A stretch of 64,000 nt of DNA, from NCBI RefSeq assembly GCF_018613415.1, contig NZ_JAGGQG010000002.1, forward strand, positions 248,001-312,000. The letters are read 5' to 3'. The notes beneath the pieces are model-generated. The model searched no databases. It saw nothing but the letters and a program-made list of their open reading frames with translations, and was not told the origin of the DNA. Below are positions 1 to 6,215 of this stretch, piece after piece; position 1 is the first letter of the stretch; each line of letters starts with the position of its first letter. A program made the translations under genes and the position numbers. The DNA comes from Bacillus sp. ISL-18 (lineage in GTDB: Bacteria > Bacillota > Bacilli > Bacillales > Cytobacillaceae).

Positions 1-93
1 CGGATTGTGCTTGGAGCCGTCACAAGACTGTTGACCGAACCTCAGTGCGGAACGGCAATTCCAATAGGCAGCGCTGAGTTAATTACGGCTTGA
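1..93 (+). CDS. C-terminal end of an unidentified protein (partial)
   Basis: An open frame enters at base 1 and ends at TGA 91-93, giving 30 residues that finish IPIGSAELITA. The start lies outside the window. Too little is present to assign a family. The position inside the phage-like element suggests an element gene, but this cannot be separated from a chance open frame. Confidence 0.3.
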   Translation, partial: RIVLGAVTRLLTEPQCGTAIPIGSAELITA

Positions 94-229
94 TTCGTTG
101 GCAGCGGATCAGGCCTTTTTCAATTTTTATATTATCATAACGAACTAATGTTCGCAACTATTTATGATAAAATTAATATACTAGGTTATTACTGGGTTAT
201 TAATACTTTTTGGAAGGGAGAAATAAATT

Positions 230-781
230 TTGGAGGATAAATATACAGATGAACTTTTTGAAAAAATCTTAAATCATCAAAGTTGGCCCAATTTTCCTGA
301 AATAGTTAGTGAACTTCAAACTATTGCAATAACTTCATTTAAAAAGGATACGACTGAAGGGTATGTTGCATCAATACTTATTTTTCATCAAATTATTGAG
401 GAAGCCTTGAAAACTCTTATAAAACTTTCGGAGTTATTGGTTAAAGCACATATTTGGCCGTCAGAAATAGAGTATCAATTTAATGAGGAAAGAAAAATGT
501 TTGGTCAAGTTTTAGGGGAGTTCGAAAGATCGATTGATTTCAAAGAGAAAAAGGAATTAATTAACGTGGCTAGAGAAATGAACGGTATTCGAATCGGTAT
601 AGTACATAAATTAACATCTAGAGGAGTAGGAGACGTAAAGAATGAAGCTGATAAGTTTAGAATGTTATATTCCAAATTTATGGAGCTATACGGTAAGGGA
701 GAAGACTCATACATTTGGATGTTAGACGACTTAAGAAGAAGTGTATATATGGGATTTCAAAACGATTTAACGGTGGACTGA
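230..781 (+). CDS. HEPN-like protein of unknown target
   Basis: This 183-residue, mostly alpha-helical protein has no signal peptide or membrane segment. The start is TTG at 230, placed 9 bases after a GGAAGGGAG ribosome binding site. Residues 115-127 contain an R-x4-H motif (R121, H126) in the context NGIRIGIVHKL, the arrangement found in HEPN-fold ribonucleases and related toxin or abortive-infection proteins. The family link is inferred from this motif and the helical character only. The gene is more AT-rich than the phage-like genes after it, stands alone with its own terminator, and sits in a mobile element. It therefore looks like a cargo (moron) gene with a possible defence or toxin role. 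A non-catalytic HEPN-like dimer is equally possible. Confidence 0.5.
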   Translation: MEDKYTDELFEKILNHQSWPNFPEIVSELQTIAITSFKKDTTEGYVASILIFHQIIEEALKTLIKLSELLVKAHIWPSEIEYQFNEERKMFGQVLGEFERSIDFKEKKELINVAREMNGIRIGIVHKLTSRGVGDVKNEADKFRMLYSKFMELYGKGEDSYIWMLDDLRRSVYMGFQNDLTVD

Positions 782-803
782 GATACCACCGTTATTTTTT
801 TTG
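769..803 (+). terminator. Rho-independent terminator after the HEPN-like gene
   Basis: AACGGTGG (769-776) pairs with CCACCGTT (786-793) across a 9-base loop and is followed by a run of T. The left arm overlaps the end of the coding region, so the gene is a self-contained transcription unit. Confidence 0.85.
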
Positions 804-1115
804 TTTTTTTTCGGAAAAATTGTCCGAAACGAACATCTGACGCGGCATACGTAATAGAAAGCTGCGCGGATATGGATTCTAGCACGACATAAATAATGTG
901 AGCTTTTTGTCCGAAAACAGGAACTGCCGGGTCAATCTAAATATACAAATAAAAAATTTTTCCGAAGAAAATGCCTGATCTTTAAGGGTTTTAAAGCTTT
1001 GTCGCTAAATTGACCTGCGCGGATTTGCCCGCAACATCCTATTATCTTTTGAGGAGTATTTTTCCCGCGGCACTGTCCGCGTTCACATAAATCAATATTA
1101 ACGGAGGGATTCGAA
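804..1115. promoter_or_regulatory. Intergenic region with TCCGAA palindrome, possible operator
   Basis: No gene is supported here. An inverted repeat TTTCGGA (809-815) / TCCGAAA (823-829) has centres 14 bases apart. Further TCCGAA copies occur at 910-916 and 960-966. CTGCGCGGAT is repeated directly at 862-871 and 1015-1024. The arrangement resembles operators in front of an early phage operon, but no regulator has been matched to it. Confidence 0.35.
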
Positions 1116-1589
1116 ATGGAATCGCAAAACAAGCCGTTACCAAATGACAAACGGCAGCTACTCGAAGCAAATAATTACGAAATGTACAATCTTGATTTAT
1201 TACGAAAGGTTTTTCCGAGGATTTTTGCGGAACACGATCGCCAATTTGAGCGAAAGCAACGTAAGCCCCAGATTCGCGATATTGTAGCACTGTATTTTTA
1301 CCTCTTATCGTATGTCGACGGAGTTCATACACGGGCAGACGGTACTAGGAGCGAACGATTCGGAGCCAGCTTTCCGTCGATAGCAAAAATAGCCGAGGAT
1401 TTAGGTATCGCAGAAAAACGGATTAAGCCACTGGTCGATATCTTGGAGGCTAACGGCCTGATTCGGCAAAAGCAGGTATGGAACGGAAAATGGTACTTCG
1501 TTTCTTTTTGTCCACGGATAAGTGACGACGGTTATATCGTTAATGCTGATGGCGAAAAAGTGGTGCCAGAATACCGAGATAGTCATTAG
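1116..1589 (+). CDS. Winged-helix DNA-binding protein, replication-initiator-like
   Basis: The protein has 157 residues. ATG at 1116 follows a strong ACGGAGGG site. Residues about 80-130 (SFPSIAKIAEDLGIAEKRIKPLV then LEANGLIRQKQVWNG) read as a helix-turn-helix followed by a short beta wing. This is the layout of the winged-helix domain in phage and plasmid replication initiators and DnaD-like proteins. The N-terminal half is basic and helical. It is followed at 1649-1690 by three tandem 14-bp repeats that look like iterons, which supports a replication role, although a transcriptional regulator fits equally well. There are no catalytic motifs. Confidence 0.5.
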   Translation: MESQNKPLPNDKRQLLEANNYEMYNLDLLRKVFPRIFAEHDRQFERKQRKPQIRDIVALYFYLLSYVDGVHTRADGTRSERFGASFPSIAKIAEDLGIAEKRIKPLVDILEANGLIRQKQVWNGKWYFVSFCPRISDDGYIVNADGEKVVPEYRDSH

Positions 1590-1648
1590 ATGCCGGTTAC
1601 GAGACAGGCATTAGATATCCGTTTCCATTACGGCATTAGTTGCCTATC

Positions 1649-1690
1649 TAAACATACCAAGTTAAACATACCAAGTTAAACAGACCAACA
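1649..1690. repeat. Three tandem 14-bp iteron-like repeats
   Basis: Two perfect copies of TAAACATACCAAGT (1649-1662, 1663-1676) are followed by a degenerate third copy, TAAACAGACCAACA (1677-1690). A second motif, CATTAGAT or CATTAGTT, recurs around them at 1584, 1609, 1633 and 1819. The rest of 1590-1853 holds no gene. The position just downstream of a winged-helix protein suggests a replication origin or autoregulatory site. Confidence 0.5.
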
Positions 1691-1853
1691 AGTAATTGCG
1701 AGCATATTCGCAAGCTCATATGTCGCTACGCTTATAAGAATTAAAGATTATGCGGTAATAGATTAATACCTTTATTGCAAAGAAAAAAGAGTAATGAAGA
1801 TAACAAGAATGGACCGGCATTAGATGTACGCCACCAAAAGAGGAGGAGAAAAA

Positions 1854-2708
1854 ATGAAATCAAGCGAGGCTAAAATTTTAACAGTGGATAGCGCAGTAAC
1901 CTGGGCGCAGGCTAGAAACGAACTCAATAAGACTATGCTAAAACTGCGGACGGCTTACGGATACGCACCGCCAAAAGATATAAGTAATAACGAAATGGAC
2001 CAGCGCTGTAAGGATATCTCAAAAGCCGTGTATGATGCTTTGGAGACTTACGTTGAAACTACCGGTATGCTTCCCGATCGTATGCGTAATCTAAGCCTTT
2101 ATAAAACTTCGAAAGATTTTCCGCAAAAGAAATACGATGGGCTGCAGGCATATACAAACGTACCGGATGATCGATTAAAAAAGGCGCCATTATACACTGT
2201 AGAGGCCGCGGGAAACCTACTAAACTTTAATGCGGATTACCTAGTCAGGGTTGCGCATCTGGAAGCTGTTTCGAATAAGACTAGAAAAGAATGGGCGCGG
2301 TTAGAGTACGAGTATGTGGAGCGTAACGATTATAATTTGCGAGATTTATATAATGATTTAATGGAGCGCTTAGATGCGGCAGAAAACTATATAACATACG
2401 AGGAGTACAGGGTGGAGCGCAAGAAGTGGAGACGCTGCAAATATTACGCATGTGACAATTACTTTCCGATAGCAAATAACCGTATTATACATCCGAATAT
2501 TAAAGCACGCAGGCCAAATGCGGAGTATTGTTGCGATGAATGTAAGAAGGGACAGGAGAACGCACAGGCTCGATTTGAGAAGACGGGAACCTATTTGCCG
2601 GATCACGCTTACGAGTACATTTTAGAGGAAACACGGGAGAGAAAAGAGAAGCATCACATGGCAATAATCCCAGAAAATATTATAAAAATTATTGATAAAC
2701 CAAGGTAA
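1854..2708 (+). CDS. Phage-type protein with C-terminal CGNR-like zinc finger
   Basis: ATG at 1854 is preferred to the in-frame ATG at 1824, because AGAGGAGGAG lies just in front of it. This gives 284 residues. The N-terminal 190 residues are helical and charged, with no recognised domain. The C-terminal third carries a Cys pattern C-x4-C (CKYYAC) followed about 30 residues later by YCCDEC. The spacing and the arginine-rich context resemble the CGNR type of treble-clef zinc finger that binds nucleic acid. I do not recognise the family. It is probably an early-region DNA- or RNA-binding protein of the element. Confidence 0.55.
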   Translation: MKSSEAKILTVDSAVTWAQARNELNKTMLKLRTAYGYAPPKDISNNEMDQRCKDISKAVYDALETYVETTGMLPDRMRNLSLYKTSKDFPQKKYDGLQAYTNVPDDRLKKAPLYTVEAAGNLLNFNADYLVRVAHLEAVSNKTRKEWARLEYEYVERNDYNLRDLYNDLMERLDAAENYITYEEYRVERKKWRRCKYYACDNYFPIANNRIIHPNIKARRPNAEYCCDECKKGQENAQARFEKTGTYLPDHAYEYILEETRERKEKHHMAIIPENIIKIIDKPR

Positions 2709-2797
2709 AACCGCCCTATTTGCACCAATTATTATAGAAGGGCTGAGATGCCCAATTATTTTTAACCGTTAAGCGGAATAAAAAGGAGGTTTTAAAA

Positions 2798-3013
2798 TTG
2801 GATAGTATTAAAGCGAAGGCAATCCGATATTTTATGGGCGAGAGTATGGAGAGCTTTTCGAAGATAATCAATGTTGCTCCGTCGACTATTAGTGCAATTG
2901 AAAACGGACAACGTGAAGTTTCTGACTATGTACGAGCGAAATTAATTCGCCTAGAGGCTCAAATGCCGAATGATTTTTATATATTTTACGAGCGTTTCGG
3001 GGGAAAGCAGTAA
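2798..3013 (+). CDS. Small XRE-type helix-turn-helix regulator
   Basis: The protein has 71 residues and starts with TTG at 2798, 9 bases after AAGGAGG. Residues 15-50 (MESFSKIINVAPSTISAIENG) match the Cro/C1 helix-turn-helix, with a recognition helix around PSTISAIENGQRE. The protein is only one domain long, like phage Cro-like or anti-repressor-linked regulators. It precedes the HNH nuclease gene by 45 bases and may be cotranscribed with it. TCCGAA palindromes at 809-966 are candidate operators, which is inference only. Confidence 0.7.
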   Translation: MDSIKAKAIRYFMGESMESFSKIINVAPSTISAIENGQREVSDYVRAKLIRLEAQMPNDFYIFYERFGGKQ

Positions 3014-3058
3014 TCATCCAAAATAACATTATCACAAAACGTAGGAGGCGTCAATATT

Positions 3059-3616
3059 GTGGAAACCAAAATCTGCCGCATTTGTGGGATTGAAAAGGAA
3101 TTAAATTTATTCGAGATAGACAGTCGCAAAAAATCTAAGTATACAAACCGATGTCGATCATGCAAACACGAGCTCGATGATAAGGCCAGTAGGTCGTTCC
3201 GAAGCCTGAAAAGTCGGTCGTTAAAACTAGGTATACCGGTAGAAGTGACTCCGAAGGAAATTCGGCAACTATTTGCTGTGTTTGATGGTTGCTGTTCATA
3301 TTGCGGAAAGAGACCGAAAAAAGAGAGCCTATTACATCTCGAGCATATTGTCGCCTTGTCTGAGGGTGGAAGGAATACATTAGCAAATCTTTTACCCGCT
3401 TGTGTTAGTTGTAATTTATCAAAAAGTAATAAGCCAATAGTTACACACTTTTTGAATAATCGTGAAAAGTTCCCAGATGTCCATTTCAGGTTAGTGATTG
3501 ATTACATGTCAGTATTATCCGGGTCGACTAAAGAGGACGTTGTTAAGGAATTAACTGACGATCACGTAATGTATGAACTAAAACAAATTGAGAAGGAATT
3601 GCGCTCCGATGTCTAA
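3059..3616 (+). CDS. HNH endonuclease
   Basis: The protein has 185 residues. GTG at 3059 follows TAGGAGGCG. The N-terminus carries a zinc-ribbon pair, CRICG near residue 5 and CRSCK near residue 32. The HNH fold follows: CSYCGK at about 80, then LEHIVALSEGGRNTLANLLPACVSCNLSKS, with the catalytic His in LEHIV, the central Asn in NTLANL and the closing CVSC zinc pair. These elements define an intact HNH nuclease. In phages such genes usually sit beside the small terminase and help cos cleavage, or act as homing nucleases. No terminase follows here. It overlaps the next gene by 8 bases. Confidence 0.9.
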   Translation: METKICRICGIEKELNLFEIDSRKKSKYTNRCRSCKHELDDKASRSFRSLKSRSLKLGIPVEVTPKEIRQLFAVFDGCCSYCGKRPKKESLLHLEHIVALSEGGRNTLANLLPACVSCNLSKSNKPIVTHFLNNREKFPDVHFRLVIDYMSVLSGSTKEDVVKELTDDHVMYELKQIEKELRSDV

Positions 3617-3833
3617 TCAGATGTGGAAACTCGAAAAAGGATGGCTGGCCGGATACACGGAGGACAGAGACCTTATAAGGCGCATTCGTAGGTATAAGGA
3701 CTGGAATGTTATGGCCGATTATTACAAATTTAATAGGTTTATTGGATGCCAATATAAAATTCCGATTGAACAAAGACGGTCAGCAGAGAGGATGTTTGGA
3801 GTGGCAGAAAATCGTGAAAATAACGCGATTTAA
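3609..3833 (+). CDS. Small basic protein of unknown function
   Basis: ATG at 3609 overlaps the last 8 bases of the HNH gene, and GAGAAGGAA precedes it. The product has 74 residues, rich in Arg, Lys and aromatic residues (GWLAGYTEDRDLIRRIRRYKDW). No domain is recognised. Tight coupling to the nuclease suggests a linked function or a place in the same early operon. Confidence 0.55.
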   Translation: MSNQMWKLEKGWLAGYTEDRDLIRRIRRYKDWNVMADYYKFNRFIGCQYKIPIEQRRSAERMFGVAENRENNAI

Positions 3834-3947
3834 GGCGGTCGGCACCTTTACCCTTCCAATGATATTCGGTAGTAAAAACAACGGCTAAAATCGGCCATTA
3901 TGCGTTGAAAATACGTCAAATACACACATTTTTACGGAGGGTTTGCG

Positions 3948-4082
3948 ATGAAGACTTGCCAGCGGTGTGATGGGCCGCTCAAAACAAAAAGCAAATATTG
4001 CGAAGAATGCCAGGCGGAGAATGACCGCGAAAAGGATCGGGCAAAGGAACAAAAAGAACGAAGGACGCGAAAGAGGGATTAG
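3948..4082 (+). CDS. 44-residue zinc-ribbon mini-protein
   Basis: ATG at 3948 lies 7 bases after ACGGAGGG. The translated product has two Cys pairs, CQRC at residues 4-7 and CEEC at 18-21, followed by a highly charged helical tail (residues 24-44). This is the shape of short phage zinc-ribbon proteins. The stop TAG (4080-4082) directly abuts the next start codon, so translation of the two is coupled. Confidence 0.6.
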   Translation: MKTCQRCDGPLKTKSKYCEECQAENDREKDRAKEQKERRTRKRD

Positions 4083-4250
4083 ATGGGACGTAGAAATAGT
4101 CAAAAAGTCCGCATGTCGAATATGTCACAGCGCCAACTTGACCGCATGCTGAGCAAAAAACAAAAGAGCGACCGAAGACACGATGCGAAAGATTGGACTA
4201 CTAAATTATTTGAAAAGATTGCTGAGGCTGATAATGATGAAGGAGCGTAA
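4083..4250 (+). CDS. 55-residue basic protein of unknown function
   Basis: ATG at 4083 immediately follows the stop codon of the zinc-ribbon gene. The product is strongly basic in its first 40 residues and ends in an acidic tail (AEADNDEGA). No family is recognised. Support comes from the tight packing with neighbours and continuous phage-like codon use. Confidence 0.5.
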   Translation: MGRRNSQKVRMSNMSQRQLDRMLSKKQKSDRRHDAKDWTTKLFEKIAEADNDEGA

Positions 4251-4596
4251 ACATTATCGGATGTATTATAAGCGGTGGGACGCAAATATCGGAGCTGGTA
4301 TCGAGCAGTACATTCCAGGCCATACGCAAGAAATCACGATGTTCGCGAGCATATTTATTAAGGAAACCTTATCTGATTACGAACTGATTTGCAGATTAAT
4401 AGATAAGTATGTCGACACGGACGGACCGGTAAAGCTGATGACTTCTCAGATAGTTGATCGCTATACATTGGACCATCTCCGTACAAGATATCCGAATATT
4501 ACGTTTAGACGCATCCGTGGAAGTCAAATAAGCAACGTTAGGGATTTATCGAATGACGCTTTAAGGCGTCGTACAACGCTATACGAAACTTTATAA
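4237..4596 (+). CDS. Hypothetical element protein
   Basis: The frame is open to 4596. The most likely starts are ATG 4237 (119 residues, overlapping the previous gene) or ATG 4261 (111 residues, after AAGGAGCG). Upstream in-frame starts have no binding site. The product (YKRWDANIGAGIEQYIPGHTQEITMFAS and a basic C-terminus with RRIRG) has no membrane segment and no recognised domain. The start is uncertain. Confidence 0.5.
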   Translation: MKERKHYRMYYKRWDANIGAGIEQYIPGHTQEITMFASIFIKETLSDYELICRLIDKYVDTDGPVKLMTSQIVDRYTLDHLRTRYPNITFRRIRGSQISNVRDLSNDALRRRTTLYETL

Positions 4597-4608
4597 AAGG
4601 GAGAGATT

Positions 4609-5469
4609 ATGATGAGTAAAGTAAACCAAGCGAAAGAATTAGTAATTAAAGCGCAAGAATTAAGGGGGAATCGTTCTGCATTTTTACGTGAAGTTGCGGA
4701 GCCTATTCGAAAGGAATTCAACAAAATTAAATTAGATAGCCAACTTTCCACTCCAGGGCAATTCAACAAAATTAAAGAGTTAAAGGAAAAAGAAACTAAA
4801 GTATTTATGCAAAAAATTTCACTAAGGAAACAGGCTTACCAGCACTATTTAAATAAAGCAAAGACATTAGCTAAGGAAACGGTTGATAAAAGTTTTGTTA
4901 CTGCGGACGATTCAACAAGAGCTAAGTTTCAAAGGGAATTCGCGGAACTTAAGTTCAAGATGGCGCTAAAAGACGAAAAAAGCTCATTTGATGAAATGAA
5001 AACATTTGTAGGAAAGATTCCTGATGCAGCGTATGCAAGTTTAGTAATGGAAAACTTCCACGAGATAGCAGGAAAGTTCAATGCCGGTGAACTTAAGATC
5101 GGGCTCTCTAAGACTTTCGACCAACTAAAGTCGGAATTCACACCGCCTGAAGTAGTTGAGGCATTCGATATTATTGAAACTGTAGACGCTTCAATTAACA
5201 ACAAAATGTTTACGATGACTATGCCGGGGGATCTCCCTAACATTGAGGAAAGTCTCATCCAAGAGTTATTTACGCCTGAAGCTTATCGCTACTACCAAGA
5301 ACCGGAAGTATATTTCGAGAAAATGGACGAGAAAGCGCCTGTCTTTGTTGATCCGGAGGAAAAGGTCGAGAAGCAAAAGAGCAGGGTCGATCAGGCTTAC
5401 GACAACCTTGATGCAATTATGAAAGAAAAAAGAGAATCTGGAGAACTAAATTTAGGAGGTAATCAATAA
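4609..5469 (+). CDS. Coiled-coil, structural-type phage protein of unknown function
   Basis: Tandem ATGs at 4609 and 4612 follow AAAGGGAGAG. The product of 286 residues is Lys/Glu-rich and mostly helical, with heptad-like stretches at about 1-110 and 245-280 and a short repeated motif, FNKIK. No enzymatic motif is seen. It overlaps the next gene by one base (TAATG), so the pair is translationally coupled. The place just ahead of tail genes suggests a virion or scaffold component; this is inferred from position. Confidence 0.5.
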   Translation: MMSKVNQAKELVIKAQELRGNRSAFLREVAEPIRKEFNKIKLDSQLSTPGQFNKIKELKEKETKVFMQKISLRKQAYQHYLNKAKTLAKETVDKSFVTADDSTRAKFQREFAELKFKMALKDEKSSFDEMKTFVGKIPDAAYASLVMENFHEIAGKFNAGELKIGLSKTFDQLKSEFTPPEVVEAFDIIETVDASINNKMFTMTMPGDLPNIEESLIQELFTPEAYRYYQEPEVYFEKMDEKAPVFVDPEEKVEKQKSRVDQAYDNLDAIMKEKRESGELNLGGNQ

Positions 5470-5936
5470 TGGTAAAAATCACAAGAAAAGTTGTTGAAGG
5501 AGTAACCGGCGGGACAGTGGACACAACGGGCATGAGCTACGCAAAACTTGAGGGTAATGTTACTGCGGAGTACACGGTTAATGGAGTTACTTACTCAAAT
5601 GAGCCCGGAAGATTATTACTGACCAATGTAAGTTCGTTGAAAATTATTGGAAACTCACCTTGGAAGGTATCTCTTTCGAATGTAATACCAGCGGTGAATC
5701 AGTCCGAACTTAAAATGGCTATTACTGGTGAGGGAAAGCTTATTATCGACGGAGATCAAGATTTGATATACCGTGGTCAAGACACGGATCCTGCAACCGT
5801 AAGTATTGCCGGAATTAAAGACGATTTGGAACAGCTAAGCAAGTTGTATATAACTGCCTTAGGAACCGGAACCGTAACAGACGCAGCGAAATATCTGAAG
5901 TTAAAAACCGCAGTATTAGCCAGATACGCCAACTAG
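5469..5936 (+). CDS. Beta-rich structural protein, possible tail or decoration protein
   Basis: ATG at 5469 overlaps the previous stop (TAATG), with TTAGGAGGT just upstream. The product has 155 residues, rich in Gly, Thr and Val with many predicted beta strands (GNVTAEYTVNGVTYSNEPGRLLLTN is typical). The last 40 residues are helical. A strong terminator follows, which often marks abundant virion proteins. Candidates are a tail tube, head-decoration or similar protein. I do not recognise the family. Confidence 0.5.
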   Translation: MVKITRKVVEGVTGGTVDTTGMSYAKLEGNVTAEYTVNGVTYSNEPGRLLLTNVSSLKIIGNSPWKVSLSNVIPAVNQSELKMAITGEGKLIIDGDQDLIYRGQDTDPATVSIAGIKDDLEQLSKLYITALGTGTVTDAAKYLKLKTAVLARYAN

Positions 5937-5949
5937 GCGTTTTTATTTT

Positions 5950-5978
5950 GGCCGCCTTTTACCGGGCGGTCATTTTTT
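5950..5978 (+). terminator. Rho-independent terminator
   Basis: GGCCGCC (5950-5956) pairs with GGGCGGTC across a short TTTTACC loop, and ATTTTTT follows. It separates the beta-rich structural gene from the tape-measure pair. Confidence 0.75.
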
Positions 5979-6002
5979 ATTAATTACGGAAGGGTGAACG
6001 GA

Positions 6003-6215
6003 ATGCAACGCTTATTAAATAAAAAAGAATCGGAAGATGTTGGATTTGCTGTAGGTACTATTATCGAGGTATCTAAACGCCTATTTACTGGCGATGTGAA
6101 TTTTTCGCTTGAACAATACGAGCAGATCGGGATGGCTAGTGAGATTTTAAGCAAATATGACGAGAAGGAACTATCGGAATTAATAAATTTAGGCGTTTAT
6201 TTGGGGGTGGAATAA
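6003..6215 (+). CDS. Small protein preceding the tape measure gene
   Basis: ATG at 6003 lies 7 bases after GGAAGGG, and is preferred to GTG 5994, which overlaps that site. The product has 70 residues, is acidic and helical (KKESEDVGFAVGTIIEVSKRLFTG and EQIGMASEILSKYDEKELSEL). Tail assembly chaperones commonly occupy this spot directly before the tape measure gene, so that role is plausible, but no sequence signature is visible. Its stop is directly followed by the tape measure TTG. Confidence 0.5.
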   Translation: MQRLLNKKESEDVGFAVGTIIEVSKRLFTGDVNFSLEQYEQIGMASEILSKYDEKELSELINLGVYLGVE

